A stretch of 49,745 bases of DNA from Acidobacteriota bacterium. GTDB taxonomy: Bacteria; Acidobacteriota; Terriglobia; Acidiferrales; UBA7541. Position numbers and translations under genes: made by a program. Positions 27,012-36,398 of this stretch are shown here, in pieces (position 1 is the stretch's first letter; each line of letters opens with the position of its first letter). Below the pieces are notes generated by a model. The model had not been told where the DNA came from and ran no database searches. It saw only the letters and a program-made list of their open reading frames with translations. The DNA is taken from positions 1-49,745 of the forward strand of contig JAKASX010000015.1 in assembly GCA_021818865.1 (NCBI GenBank). The letters are read 5' to 3'.

Positions 27012-27101
27012 TCTGTAGATTCATCGCTGGGTGTATTCCTGGGGAACGCACGGGCACGCGCTTCTCATCCCCGGCGGGGTGGAAATTCCAGGAGGTGGAT
27101 T

Positions 27102-30100
27102 GTGGGGCGCAATCGATTTATTCCTGGTGCGGTATTGGTGTTTGCATTTTTCTTTTGGGCGGTCGCGGCCTGGGGACAGGCAACCACCTCTCTTCGCGGT
27201 TCGGTGACCGATCCTTCCGGCGCTGCCATTCCCGGCGCAAAAGTTACCCTCGAGAACCCGGCAACGGGCTACACCCGCGGAACGACCACGGCCGCTAACG
27301 GCACGTACGTCTTCCCGCAACTGCTTCCCGGCACTTACACGATTTCCATTGAAGCTCCCGGCTTCCAAAGGTACGTGCATACCGGCCTGATTTTCCGCGT
27401 GGCGCTGCCGGCCACGCTCAATATCCCCATGAAAGTCGGCACCGTCAGCCAGGTGGTTTCGGTGAGCGGCGAAGCCCCGCTCCTCAACACCACCAACGCC
27501 AGCATCGGCGAAACGATGGGTTCCCAGCAGATCGAGCAGCTCCCGCTGAACAAGCGCAACATTCCCAATCTTCTTACCTTGCAGCCCGGCGTCGTCTACA
27601 CCAGCCCGCGCACCGACCTCTACCAGTACGACACGCGAAGCGGCTCGGTAAACGGCGAGCGCAGCGACCAGAACAACATCACGCTCGATGGCGTTGACGT
27701 CAACGATCAGTTCAGCGGCCAGCCGTTCACAACCGTCCTTCCCGTCACCACCGATTCGGTCGAGGAATTCCGCGTCACCACCTCCAATTACGGCGCCAAG
27801 GAAGGCCGCTCCTCCGGCGGCCAGATCGAGCTCGTCACCAAAAGCGGCACGAACCAGTTCCACGGTTCGCTCTACGAATACAACCGCTCCGGCATCGGCG
27901 AAGCCAACGACTTCTTCAACAAGACCTCCGAAGCCAACTCCGGCCTGCCGAACGTCCCGCTCCATCTGGTCCGCAACATCTTCGGCGGGACGATCGGCGG
28001 CCCGATCATGAAAAACCGCTTCTTTTTCTTCTTCAACTACGAAGGCCGCCGCGTCGCGCAATCGGCGAGCGGGACGCCGGCCACGGTTCCTTCCATGGCG
28101 CTGCGCGATGGCATCCTCCAGTACTACTGCCAGGACCCCAGCCAATGCCCCGGCGGATCCGTGCAGGGTCTAAGCGGCAATATGTACACCGTGGCTCCCG
28201 GCACCTATGCGCTGAACGCCAGCAATCTTAAGAGCATCGACCCGCTCAACCTCGGTCCCGATCCTGCCGTTCTCAAGTATTTCAACGAATACCCCGTGCC
28301 GAACGATTTGAGCGTCGGCGACGGTTTGAATTTCCAGGGCTTTCGCTGGGCCGCGCCGGAAAGCCGCCATTACAACTGGTTGATCGGCCGCTTGGACTAC
28401 AAACTCACGCAGAATGGCGATCACACCCTGTTTATCCGCGGCAGCGGCGAAGACGACACGCTCAACAACGCGCCCTTCCTGCCCTCTGGCTACATCCTCG
28501 GAGGAATTCCGCAAAGCGCAGAGAAGGACCTGAACAAGGGCTTCGTCGCCGGCTACACCGGCATTTTCGGGCCCCATTGGGTCAATAGCTTGCGCTTCGG
28601 CTACACGTACCAGAGCGTCGGGATCAGCGGCAACAGCACGCAGCCCTGGATCTTCATCCGCGAACTCAGCCAAGGCGTCAACCGCAGCAACTATTTCACC
28701 GTGCCCGATTACAACATCGTCGACAACGTCAGCTGGACGCATGGTTCGCACAGCATGTCCTTTGGACTCAACGTGGACCTGATTCGCCGCGGCAGCATCA
28801 GCGATGGCAATTCGTATAGCGACGGCATCACGAACGGCGACTACATGACCCCAACGCACATCGCCGGCTCCGGCGGTCCGCTGGATCCCACCTACGGGAA
28901 TTTTCCGGCCGTCGCCGATGGCAACTGCCCGCAATCAAATCCCAATTGCCCCAACCCCGTCTCATCGTTCGTGAACGGTTACGATTTCCCGCTCGTTGGC
29001 TTGATGGGGATGGTCACGGAAGTCGACGCGACCTACAACTACCATCTGAATCCCAATGGCACCGGCACGCCGTTCGCGCAGGGCGCCGCCGTGCCGCGCA
29101 ACTACGCGATGGACGATTACGACCTCTACTGGCAAGACACCTGGCAGGCTCTTTCCAACGTCACCATCACCTACGGCATCCGTTGGTCGCTCATGGGCCC
29201 GATCGGGGAAACCAACGGCCAGGAAGTTGCGCCGACCTTCCCGCTGGGCCAGTGGATGAACGAACGGAACGTCCGGGCGATGCAGGGACTGCCCTCAAGC
29301 GGCGACCCGCTCATCTCCTACACGCAAGCCGGACCCTTCTACGGCACACCCGGCTACTATCCGTGGCAGACGCGCAATTTCGCTCCTCGCGTGGGCATTG
29401 CCTGGACGCCTCGCCCGCGCGGCGGTTTCCTCGAACGCATTTTCGGCAATGGCGATAAGACGGTGATCCGCGCCGGCTTCGGCATGTATTACGACCACTT
29501 CGGCCCGGCGCTCGCGCTCGCCTTCGACCAGAACGGCGCCTTCGGCCTGGCGACCACGCTCAGCAACGCCGCCGGGTTTGAGACGGTCTCTTCCTCGCCG
29601 CGCCTCACCAGCATGAACGTGGTTCCCACCACCGACAATAATGGTGTGCAGATTTATGCCACGCCTCCTCCGGCGCAGTTCCCGGAAACCTTCCCCACCT
29701 CCGGCCCGGCCAGCTTTGCCATCGCCTACGGTCTGGACAGCGGCATCCGCACGCCCTATTCCTACGCGCTCGACCTTTCGGTCGATCGCCAGTTGCCGGG
29801 CAATATGGCGCTCAGCTTGTCCTACGTCGGCTCGCTGGCTCACCGCTTGCTCGTCCAGGAAGACATGGCAACGCCCTACAACCTGACTGATCCGTCCACT
29901 GGGATCACCTATTTCCAGGCGGCCCAGGCCCTTTCCCAACTGGCTAGGAAGGGCGTCAACCCCTACACGACTACCATCACCGCTTCTATGGTTGGCCCGA
30001 CGGCACAGTATTGGACCGACATGATCGCACCGCTTGCTCCCGGCGACCAATACGATGTGAACGACCCGATTAGTGGCTTCGGCTGCGACGGCAGCATTCC

Positions 30101-31136
30101 AGGCACTCCCCCAACCCCCACGTCGAGCGCGCTTCAGGCCGCGTATGAGCTGTACCAGTGCACCCTCTACAACGAGACCACCGGCCTCTTCTACCTAGAC
30201 CTGTACGGAATTCCCGGCACGCAGTATTCCAATGGAGCGCCAGCGAATTTCTACTACACCAACCTCGGCCCTTACGCCTTCTACAACCAGCAGTATTCCT
30301 CGCTCTACGGCTGGCGCTCGGTCGGTTTTTCGAACTACAACGCCTTGCAGGTCACGCTGACCAAGCACATGTCCCACGGCCTTCTCTTCGACTTCAATTA
30401 CACCTACTCGAAGTCGCTCGATATCGGCTCGGACGCCGAAAGCGTGGGCCAGGGCGGCATTGGTGCCGGGCTCAGCGCCGTCATTAACGCCTGGATGCCA
30501 TACCAGCTCTATGGTCCCAGCGATTTCGACCTCCGCCACCAGATCAATTTCAACTGGGTCTGGCAACTTCCTTTCGGCCGTGGCCAGGAATTCGGCCGCA
30601 ATGTCGGCCGCGGGCTGGACGCGGTCATCGGTGGCTGGCAGCTTTCGGGTATCGGCCGCTGGACCTCCGGCTTCCCGACCAACGCCAGCTCCGGCTTTAA
30701 CTGGTCCACCGACTGGGAACTGAGCGGAAACGCGTTGCTGACCGGTCAGCCAATCCAGACGGGAAGAACCAGTTTTCCGTCCACCAACTCGAGCACCTGC
30801 GTCCAGAACGGCGGCTTCAACATGTTCGTGAATCCTTGCCAGGCCTACAACGGATTCACCTACGCGCTTCCCGGCACCTCGGGCGTTCGCAATGCCATCC
30901 GTGGCGATGGCTATGCCGGTCTGGACATGGGTTTGGCCAAAACCTGGCATATGCCCTTCGCCGAAAGCAACACGCTGCAGTTCAGTTGGAACGTCTTCAA
31001 CGTAATGAACCTGAAGCGCTTCGACGTCGTCAGCGTGAATAACGAACTGGACCTGGGCACGGCAACCTTCGGCAATTACACCCGGTTGCTGACCGATCCG
31101 CGTATCATGCAGTTCGCTCTGCGCTACCAGTTCTAG
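27102..31136 (+). CDS. TonB-dependent receptor, Oar-like, giant
   Basis: A 1344-residue outer membrane protein. Signal peptide of about 31 residues, ending AAWGQA; carboxypeptidase-regulatory/Cna-B domain at about 33-120 (SLRGSVTDPSGAAIPGAKVT, GTYVFPQLLPGTY); plug domain with GETMGSQQIEQLPLNKRNIP and the SVNGERSDQNNITLDGVDVN box; then a beta-barrel of roughly 1000 residues ending ...RIMQFALRYQF. It starts with GTG at 27102, preceded by AGGAGGTG. Asn/Gly/Tyr-rich loops suggest long extracellular regions. Ligand unknown. Followed by a strong terminator, so it is probably monocistronic. Confidence 0.93.
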   Translation: MGRNRFIPGAVLVFAFFFWAVAAWGQATTSLRGSVTDPSGAAIPGAKVTLENPATGYTRGTTTAANGTYVFPQLLPGTYTISIEAPGFQRYVHTGLIFRVALPATLNIPMKVGTVSQVVSVSGEAPLLNTTNASIGETMGSQQIEQLPLNKRNIPNLLTLQPGVVYTSPRTDLYQYDTRSGSVNGERSDQNNITLDGVDVNDQFSGQPFTTVLPVTTDSVEEFRVTTSNYGAKEGRSSGGQIELVTKSGTNQFHGSLYEYNRSGIGEANDFFNKTSEANSGLPNVPLHLVRNIFGGTIGGPIMKNRFFFFFNYEGRRVAQSASGTPATVPSMALRDGILQYYCQDPSQCPGGSVQGLSGNMYTVAPGTYALNASNLKSIDPLNLGPDPAVLKYFNEYPVPNDLSVGDGLNFQGFRWAAPESRHYNWLIGRLDYKLTQNGDHTLFIRGSGEDDTLNNAPFLPSGYILGGIPQSAEKDLNKGFVAGYTGIFGPHWVNSLRFGYTYQSVGISGNSTQPWIFIRELSQGVNRSNYFTVPDYNIVDNVSWTHGSHSMSFGLNVDLIRRGSISDGNSYSDGITNGDYMTPTHIAGSGGPLDPTYGNFPAVADGNCPQSNPNCPNPVSSFVNGYDFPLVGLMGMVTEVDATYNYHLNPNGTGTPFAQGAAVPRNYAMDDYDLYWQDTWQALSNVTITYGIRWSLMGPIGETNGQEVAPTFPLGQWMNERNVRAMQGLPSSGDPLISYTQAGPFYGTPGYYPWQTRNFAPRVGIAWTPRPRGGFLERIFGNGDKTVIRAGFGMYYDHFGPALALAFDQNGAFGLATTLSNAAGFETVSSSPRLTSMNVVPTTDNNGVQIYATPPPAQFPETFPTSGPASFAIAYGLDSGIRTPYSYALDLSVDRQLPGNMALSLSYVGSLAHRLLVQEDMATPYNLTDPSTGITYFQAAQALSQLARKGVNPYTTTITASMVGPTAQYWTDMIAPLAPGDQYDVNDPISGFGCDGSIPGTPPTPTSSALQAAYELYQCTLYNETTGLFYLDLYGIPGTQYSNGAPANFYYTNLGPYAFYNQQYSSLYGWRSVGFSNYNALQVTLTKHMSHGLLFDFNYTYSKSLDIGSDAESVGQGGIGAGLSAVINAWMPYQLYGPSDFDLRHQINFNWVWQLPFGRGQEFGRNVGRGLDAVIGGWQLSGIGRWTSGFPTNASSGFNWSTDWELSGNALLTGQPIQTGRTSFPSTNSSTCVQNGGFNMFVNPCQAYNGFTYALPGTSGVRNAIRGDGYAGLDMGLAKTWHMPFAESNTLQFSWNVFNVMNLKRFDVVSVNNELDLGTATFGNYTRLLTDPRIMQFALRYQF

Positions 31137-31163
31137 AACGGGTCCAGACCGTGTCTTTCCATC

Positions 31164-31199
31164 CCGGCCCGGCGGCCAGTCCGCCGGGCCGGCTTTTTT
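31164..31199 (+). terminator. Rho-independent terminator after the receptor gene
   Basis: A 12-bp perfect GC stem (31164-31175 with 31181-31192), 5-nt loop, then C and six T. It starts 28 nt after the stop codon of the giant receptor gene. Confidence 0.9.
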
Positions 31200-31349
31200 C
31201 CTTACCAAGCACCCGAGAATGGGGCAGGGAAGGTCCCGGTGTCGGAAAGCCGTGGCGAACTCCTCTGAAGCCCGTACAACCCTATCCCCTTGCCCTGCGT
31301 CCCATGGTACGATGTCCCAGTTTGTATCTTTGCCGGAGGGGAAATAACC

Positions 31350-31568
31350 ATGCGTTTGCGCTTGATTGGTGTACTCGCGGCTCTGTTGATGGTCGCGCCG
31401 GTGGCCGGCTTCGCCCGGACTCCGATGACCGTCGCTCAGCCCAACACGGTAGCGGCTCTTGCTTCGAAACACAGCAAGAAGAATGCGAAGAAGGGCAAGA
31501 AGCTGGCCAAGAAAAAGGGCTCAGCCAAGGGCAAGAAGATGGGCAAAAAGATGGCCAAGAAACACTAA
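31350..31568 (+). CDS. Small secreted Lys-rich protein
   Basis: A 72-residue protein: signal peptide of about 24 residues (MRLRLIGVLAALLMVAPVAG, cut near GFA), a short linker, and a C-terminal tail of about 32 residues made of Lys with Gly, Ala and Ser (SKKNAKKGKKLAKKKG...). GGAGGGG lies upstream of ATG 31350, and a terminator follows the stop by one base. The extremely basic mature part would bind polyanions such as nucleic acid, LPS or anionic polysaccharide; that is inference. Isolated single-gene unit. Confidence 0.7.
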   Translation: MRLRLIGVLAALLMVAPVAGFARTPMTVAQPNTVAALASKHSKKNAKKGKKLAKKKGSAKGKKMGKKMAKKH

Positions 31569-31569
31569 A

Positions 31570-31598
31570 CTGAGACCTTCCAAAGTCTCGGTTTTTTT
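31570..31598 (+). terminator. Rho-independent terminator after the Lys-rich protein gene
   Basis: CTGAGAC pairs with GTCTCGG (7 bp, one G-U) around an 8-nt loop, followed by seven T, directly after the stop codon. Confidence 0.85.
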
Positions 31599-31605
31599 GT
31601 TTTAC

Positions 31606-31645
31606 GCCCCGCTTCCGGCATCGCCGGAAGTGGGGCGTTTTTTTT
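31606..31645 (+). terminator. Second strong terminator in tandem
   Basis: GCCCCGCTTCCGGC pairs with GCCGGAAGTGGGGC (14 bp, one G-U) around a 3-nt loop, followed by G and eight T. It is the second terminator within 80 nt, isolating the Lys-rich gene from the downstream hydrolase. Confidence 0.88.
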
Positions 31646-31756
31646 GATCGGCCTTTGCTCGGTTTTCTTCCCTCGGCGCGGTTCCCGAAGGTTCGCTTCC
31701 CACCGCCGGCCGCTTTCGTGTTAGAGTCGCCGCCGTCGGTCGAGGGGGGAAGCGAA

Positions 31757-32884
31757 ATGCACCGGATCTCCATCGCTGTTTTGACGGCCTGTGCCGTTCT
31801 CTTCGGGGCTGTGTACGCGGCGCATGCCGGCGGCAGGCAGGCGAATGCCGCGCGCCGCTACGCAAAAATTGCCGCCGCCCTCCATCCATCCGAAGGCAAT
31901 TACGCGGTCAAGGATTTCCGTTTTCACAACGGCCAGACCCTCCCGAGCCTGCGTCTCCACTACACCACTCTCGGTCGTCCGCGCCGCGATTCCTCGGGCC
32001 AGGTGACCAACGCGGTGCTCTTTCTCCACGGCACCGGCGGTTCCGGCCGCCAGTTTCTGATTCCGCAATTCGCCGGCGTGCTTTTCGGCCCGGGCGAGCT
32101 GCTCGACGCCCGCCGTTATTTCATCATCCTTCCCGACGATATCGGCCACGGCGAGTCCAGCAAGCCGAGCGACCGTCTGCGCATGAATTTTCCCCGCTAC
32201 GACTACGCCGATATGGTCCGCGCCGAGCATCTGCTCGTGACGCGCGGCCTCGGCGTGAACCATCTTCGCCTGGTGGGCGGCACTTCAATGGGCTGCATGC
32301 ACACCTGGATGTGGGCCGAGGATTATCAGGGTTTCATGGACGCGGCGCTGCCGCTCGCGTGCCTGCCGGTTCCCATCGCCGGCCGCAACTGGATCGTCCG
32401 CCAGATGATCATGGACGATATCCGCAGCGATCCCGCCTGGGACAATGGCAACTATACGAAGGAACCCGAAAGCGGCCTGCGCGGCGCGCTCGGCTTGCTC
32501 TTTTTCCTCATCAGCAGTCCGCTCCACGAACAACAGCTCTATCCCAGTCGCCAGGCCGCCGCGCGCTTCGCCCGCCAGTTCATGAAAAACGAACTGGCTC
32601 ACGTCGACGCCGACGACATGCTCTATCAATGGAATTCTTCGCGCCACTACGACCCGGAGCCGCGCCTGGGCGAAATCCGCGCCTGGGTGATGGCCATCAA
32701 TTCCGCCGACGATCAGGTGAATCCGCCCGAGCTCGGCATCGCACAACGCGAAATCCGCAAAGTGAAGCGCGGCCACTTCGTTCTTCTGCCGATCACCAGC
32801 CAGACCCGCGGCCACATCACCCACAGCCGCCCGGCAGTCTGGAAGCAGTATTTGGCCCAGTTGCTGCGCGAAAGCCGCCGCTGA
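31757..32884 (+). CDS. Exported alpha/beta hydrolase, homoserine acetyltransferase-like
   Basis: A 375-residue protein with an N-terminal signal peptide (to about residue 24) and an alpha/beta-hydrolase fold. The nucleophile elbow GGTSMGC holds Ser177; an oxyanion HGTGGSG stretch lies near 91-97; the distal catalytic His is probably in RGHITHS near 351. Strand order and the LRLHYTTLGRP opening resemble the MetX/homoserine O-acetyltransferase-like subgroup, but the signal peptide argues against methionine synthesis and for an extracytoplasmic esterase or transferase. GAGGGGGG precedes ATG 31757. Flanked by terminators and a separate promoter, so a single-gene unit. Confidence 0.85.
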   Translation: MHRISIAVLTACAVLFGAVYAAHAGGRQANAARRYAKIAAALHPSEGNYAVKDFRFHNGQTLPSLRLHYTTLGRPRRDSSGQVTNAVLFLHGTGGSGRQFLIPQFAGVLFGPGELLDARRYFIILPDDIGHGESSKPSDRLRMNFPRYDYADMVRAEHLLVTRGLGVNHLRLVGGTSMGCMHTWMWAEDYQGFMDAALPLACLPVPIAGRNWIVRQMIMDDIRSDPAWDNGNYTKEPESGLRGALGLLFFLISSPLHEQQLYPSRQAAARFARQFMKNELAHVDADDMLYQWNSSRHYDPEPRLGEIRAWVMAINSADDQVNPPELGIAQREIRKVKRGHFVLLPITSQTRGHITHSRPAVWKQYLAQLLRESRR

Positions 32885-32960
32885 GAAGCCTGCGGCATCC
32901 GCCGGAAGGTTCTAGTTCCTAAGGAACCTTACGTTACTCCTCGCCCGCGCATTTCTTGCG

Positions 32961-32989
32961 TTGACAAGCTCGGAACGCGCCTCTAGAAT
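32961..32989 (+). promoter_or_regulatory. Near-consensus sigma-70 promoter
   Basis: TTGACA at 32961-32966 and TAGAAT at 32984-32989 with the optimal 17-nt spacing. It drives rightward transcription into the 42-residue membrane protein gene, giving a leader of about 140 nt. One of the best promoters in the window. Confidence 0.75.
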
Positions 32990-33138
32990 TTTTTGCGGGT
33001 CAGTGGGGCTTGGACTTCCCTCAGGATCCTAACCCCGGGCTCGTTTCCGAACCCGCTGTTCGTCCGGGGTCCTCGCGTTTTCTCCGGTGGCGCGGCGTTC
33101 GCGCAGGATAAAACTCCATTTCGGGAGTGTACGAAAAC

Positions 33139-33267
33139 ATGGCGTTCCTCGCGGTGATTGTGGTGTTGCTCGTTGCCGGTGGTGTCTTCGGTTGGCTGCG
33201 CTCCAAGCGCACGTCCGCCACGGAAACCAACGGCTCCTACCGTAACGCCGGCTTTTCTGGACAGTAG
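33139..33267 (+). CDS. 42-residue membrane microprotein
   Basis: A single N-terminal membrane helix (MAFLAVIVVLLVAGGVFGWL) and a short basic-then-polar tail ending SGQ. A GGGAG tract is 11 nt before ATG 33139, and the near-consensus promoter at 32961-32989 has no other target. Frame, promoter and helix together support a real gene too small for default gene callers. Function unknown. Confidence 0.55.
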   Translation: MAFLAVIVVLLVAGGVFGWLRSKRTSATETNGSYRNAGFSGQ

Positions 33268-33669
33268 GCAGGAAGTTCTCCTTCGTCCGGGTTTACATTC
33301 CACAGTCGGTGCGGGTGTGTCCGTGTTTTACCCGTAACGCTGCGCCTGGCCGGCGGAAACGGCGGCGATCCCGCGTCGGCGCTTGCCGTTCGTTCTTTGT
33401 TCACGTCGAAACTGCGCTTGCTCCGTTGCCCGAAGAGCGGTTCTAGAACTCTCCCGTTGTGCTTCTGCCCGCGTCGCGCCAAGGGATTAACTCTTTCGAT
33501 TGGTCGCGGCCCCTGATTCCCCTTATCGAAAGGGCAACCTCTGTTTAAACTCCAGTACTCCTAGTGGGAGTACGTGGGAGGGGCTCACGTGGCCGGGCTT
33601 CGAGCGTGGCCCCGGGCTTCTTTGAAATTGATTTTCCTTAAGGCGAAATTTTTCGCGAGGTGAATCTCC
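33268..33669. other. 402-nt intergenic region with two perfect inverted repeats
   Basis: No gene seen. It holds a GTTCTAGAAC palindrome at 33440-33449 and a GTACTCC/GGAGTAC hairpin with a 5-nt loop at 33555-33573. A less GC-rich patch near 33620-33655 lies just before the DUF4382-like gene. The palindromes could be operators or part of a leader for that gene, but no match to a known site was recognised. Confidence 0.4.
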
Positions 33670-35160
33670 ATGGAAGGACGTAACTGGCGCAAGGGCGTCG
33701 CGACGCTCGGCATGTTCGCCCTGCTTTTTGTTGGTACCTTCGTTCTGATTCGTTGCGGTGGCACTTCCAACACGCCGGGCATGGGCTCGGCTTACGTTAG
33801 TGTCAGCGACCCGCCGTCCAACACCGATTTCAGCCACGTCTGGGTCACGATTGACGACGTGAGCGCCAATATCAGCGGTACATCCGACACCGGTTGGCAG
33901 TCCCTGGTTTCCTCGCTCGATCCGAGCAGCAGCCCCATCCAGGCGGTTCAAGTGGATCTGATGAATCTGCCGGCGCAAGGGCAGTGCCTGCTCGCCCAGC
34001 TCGGTTCCACGCAGAGCCTTCCGGCCGGCGATTACCAGCAGATTCGGCTGATGCTGGTGGCCAATAACGCAAACAACGTGAATCTGAATTCTCCGAGCGG
34101 CGAACCCACCTCCAATCAATGCGCCAGCGTCAACGCGTGGAATTGTGTTGTTACGGGCAGTGGCACGAGTGCCGTGACCACCGCGCTCGATCTCTCCAGC
34201 GAAGCGCAGACAGGCTTGAAAATTCCCCCGGGGCAGGTGATGGGTGGCCCGATCCACGTCGCCAACGGCCAAAGCGTGGATATCAACATTGACTTCGCTT
34301 CCGACCGCTCGATCGTGGCGGAAGGCAATGGCCAGTATCGCTTGGACCCGGTGCTGGTCGCCTATCAATCCGGCAATTCGAGCCAGGGTGCCAGCGCCAA
34401 CCTGACCGGGATCAGCGGCCAGGTGCTTTCAGGCACGATTTCGGGCACGACGGTCACAAATGGCAGCCCAATCAGCGGCGCGAATATCGCGCTCGAACTC
34501 GACCCGAACACAAACCCGACCGACGGCGGCACAAACGTGGATTTGATCACCAACTGGCTCACGACGACCGATTCCAACGGCAATTTCGATTTCTGTCCGC
34601 TGCCAACAGGACCCTTCGACGTTGTCGCCAGCGCCGGCAGCGCCAGCGCTCCCAGCTATAACGCGACGATTGTAACGGGCGTTCCGAACGGCACGCAGGT
34701 CGCCGTACCGCTCATGGCGGAAACCGGCACGCCAAGCACGGCAGGCACGCTCTCCGGTCTCGTGACCGCCACTAGCACAGCGACCTCGATCACCGCCAAC
34801 GTCTACGCCTTGCAACAGGCGACCGGCAGCCTGGAATTTGCCGTGCCGCTTCTCACCGGCTCGAACCCAGAGGAGTCGCAGCTGACGGTGCCCTGCACGT
34901 CCGGTGCCTGCACGACGACTGCTCCCGTCTTCTCGCTCGTTCTCCCTGCCAGCAACCCGCTTGTCGGCACATTCTCGGCGGGAAATATTTCCTGGACCGC
35001 ACCGACGGGGACAGGAGGGACGTACAAAGTGGAAGCGACGTGCACGGGAAGCAGCGGCACCGTTGCCACATTCAGCAGCCCGACGAGCACTGTCGCGGCT
35101 GGCGGGGCCACTAGCCTGTCGACTGGCCAGCCGCCACAACTAACCGGCTGCACGCAGTAA
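33670..35160 (+). CDS. Secreted DUF4382-like, Ser/Thr/Asn-rich protein
   Basis: A 496-residue exported protein. A hydrophobic N-terminal segment (ATLGMFALLFVGTFVLI) runs to Cys29; the box LIRCGG has Arg before Cys, so it is not a canonical lipobox. Residues about 38-225 fit the DUF4382 pattern (AYVSVSDPP ... VWVTIDDVSANI ... LPAGDYQQIRLML ... GQSVDINIDFASDRSIV). About 235-345 looks like a carboxypeptidase-regulatory-type beta sandwich (GISGQVLSGTISG, DSNGNFDFCPLPTGPFDVV), and the remainder is a Thr/Ser-rich repeat-like region. Probably surface-exposed. GAGGTG lies upstream of ATG 33670. Role unknown. Confidence 0.8.
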   Translation: MEGRNWRKGVATLGMFALLFVGTFVLIRCGGTSNTPGMGSAYVSVSDPPSNTDFSHVWVTIDDVSANISGTSDTGWQSLVSSLDPSSSPIQAVQVDLMNLPAQGQCLLAQLGSTQSLPAGDYQQIRLMLVANNANNVNLNSPSGEPTSNQCASVNAWNCVVTGSGTSAVTTALDLSSEAQTGLKIPPGQVMGGPIHVANGQSVDINIDFASDRSIVAEGNGQYRLDPVLVAYQSGNSSQGASANLTGISGQVLSGTISGTTVTNGSPISGANIALELDPNTNPTDGGTNVDLITNWLTTTDSNGNFDFCPLPTGPFDVVASAGSASAPSYNATIVTGVPNGTQVAVPLMAETGTPSTAGTLSGLVTATSTATSITANVYALQQATGSLEFAVPLLTGSNPEESQLTVPCTSGACTTTAPVFSLVLPASNPLVGTFSAGNISWTAPTGTGGTYKVEATCTGSSGTVATFSSPTSTVAAGGATSLSTGQPPQLTGCTQ

Positions 35161-35189
35161 GGTAGGCGAATTCGCTTTGCAGATGCGAA

Positions 35190-35223
35190 CGGCGGCGAGG
35201 GCAACTCGCCGCCGCTCTTTTTT
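35190..35223 (+). terminator. Rho-independent terminator after the DUF4382-like gene
   Basis: CGGCGGCGAG pairs with CTCGCCGCCG (10 bp, 35190-35199 with 35205-35214) around a 5-nt loop, followed by CTC and six T. It also separates this gene from the convergent kdpD half. Confidence 0.9.
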
Positions 35224-35234
35224 GCCCGGGAATT

Positions 35235-36359
35235 TCAGTCAGGTTCCTGCGTCACGATGTGGACGTCCACGGCCGGCGCCTCGTGCAGCAGCCGGCTGAT
35301 ATTTCGCATGTACAGCACTTTTTTCCATCCATCCACCGCCGTCCGGCCGAAAATCACCTGCGTGATGTGCCGTTCCCGCGCAAAATTCGCCACTTCACGG
35401 GCCACGTCCGTCCCTTTCAGCCGGATTGTCGTCGCGCCCAGGCTTTCGGCGAATTGCAGGTTGGCGTCGCGCGTTTTCTGGTCGCGGTCGCTCGTATCCT
35501 GTCCCGCGTCCACGTAGACGGCGTAAAGTTCCGCGTCCATTCGGCGGGCCATCCGCGCCGCGCGCGCGATCAGATACTGGCTTTTCGGGTTCGAGCTGAT
35601 GCACACGGCGATCTTCTCGCGCACCGGCCACAGCGCCTGGATGTCCTTCTGTTCCATGTAGGATTCGAGCGTCCGGTCCACCTGCTCGGCCACTTGCCGC
35701 AATGCCAATTCGCGTAGCGCAATCAGGTTTCCGCGCCGGAAGAAATTCTTCAGCGCCTGCTCGACGCGTTCGGAGGGGTAGACGGCGCCGCGGCGCATCC
35801 GGTTTTGCAGCGCTTCCGGCGTCAAGTCGATCATCACGGTTTCGTCGGCCGTGCGCACCACCCAGTCCGGAACCGTTTCGCGCACGTGGACTCCGGTGAT
35901 GGTGCGAACGGTGGGCGCGATGCTTTCGAGGTGCTGCACGTTCACCGTCGAGAGCACGTCGATTCCCGCCGCCAGCAGATCGAGCACGTCTTCGTACCGT
36001 TTGCGGTGCTTGCTGCCAGGAATGTTCGTGTGCGCCAGCTCGTCCACCACCGCCACGCGCGGGCGCCGCTCGAGCACGGCCTCAACGTCCATTTCCTCAA
36101 AAAGCGTGCCCTTGTATTCCAGCTTCCGCCGAGGGACCGTCTCGAGTTGCGCGGCCAGTTCCGCGATCGCTTTCCGCCCGTGCGTTTCCACCACCCCGAT
36201 CACCACGTCTTCGCCGTAGCTGTGCCGGCGGATCGCTTCGCTCAACATCGTGTAGGTTTTTCCGACGCCTGGCGCGTAGCCCAAAAACAGCTTCAGTGCG
36301 CCTCGCGTCCGCTTCGGCGGCGAGGCGACTTCCAGCCATTGTTCAGGCGTTTTGGGCAT
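35235..36359 (-). CDS. KdpD input half: KdpD sensor domain plus universal stress domain, no kinase
   Basis: A 374-residue stand-alone version of the KdpD N terminus. Walker A GYAPGVGKT lies at residues 27-35, followed by KdpD motifs (VVIGVVETHGRKAIAEL, RPRVAVVDELAHTNIPGSKH, RYEDVLDLLAAGIDVLSTVNVQHLES) and a Usp-like domain from about 245 (IAVCISSNPKSQYLIARAARMA ... VIFGRT). It stops where transmembrane and kinase domains would begin in E. coli KdpD. The frame is open to 37967, but upstream is antisense of the kinase gene, so I start at ATG 36359. The kinase half is encoded divergently 39 nt away. Likely senses K+ or c-di-AMP and acts on the separate kinase. Confidence 0.93.
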   Translation of the reverse strand: MPKTPEQWLEVASPPKRTRGALKLFLGYAPGVGKTYTMLSEAIRRHSYGEDVVIGVVETHGRKAIAELAAQLETVPRRKLEYKGTLFEEMDVEAVLERRPRVAVVDELAHTNIPGSKHRKRYEDVLDLLAAGIDVLSTVNVQHLESIAPTVRTITGVHVRETVPDWVVRTADETVMIDLTPEALQNRMRRGAVYPSERVEQALKNFFRRGNLIALRELALRQVAEQVDRTLESYMEQKDIQALWPVREKIAVCISSNPKSQYLIARAARMARRMDAELYAVYVDAGQDTSDRDQKTRDANLQFAESLGATTIRLKGTDVAREVANFARERHITQVIFGRTAVDGWKKVLYMRNISRLLHEAPAVDVHIVTQEPD

Positions 36360-36398
36360 GGTCGTTCGGCCCCTCTGGCGACCCGTCTGGGCTAGAAT

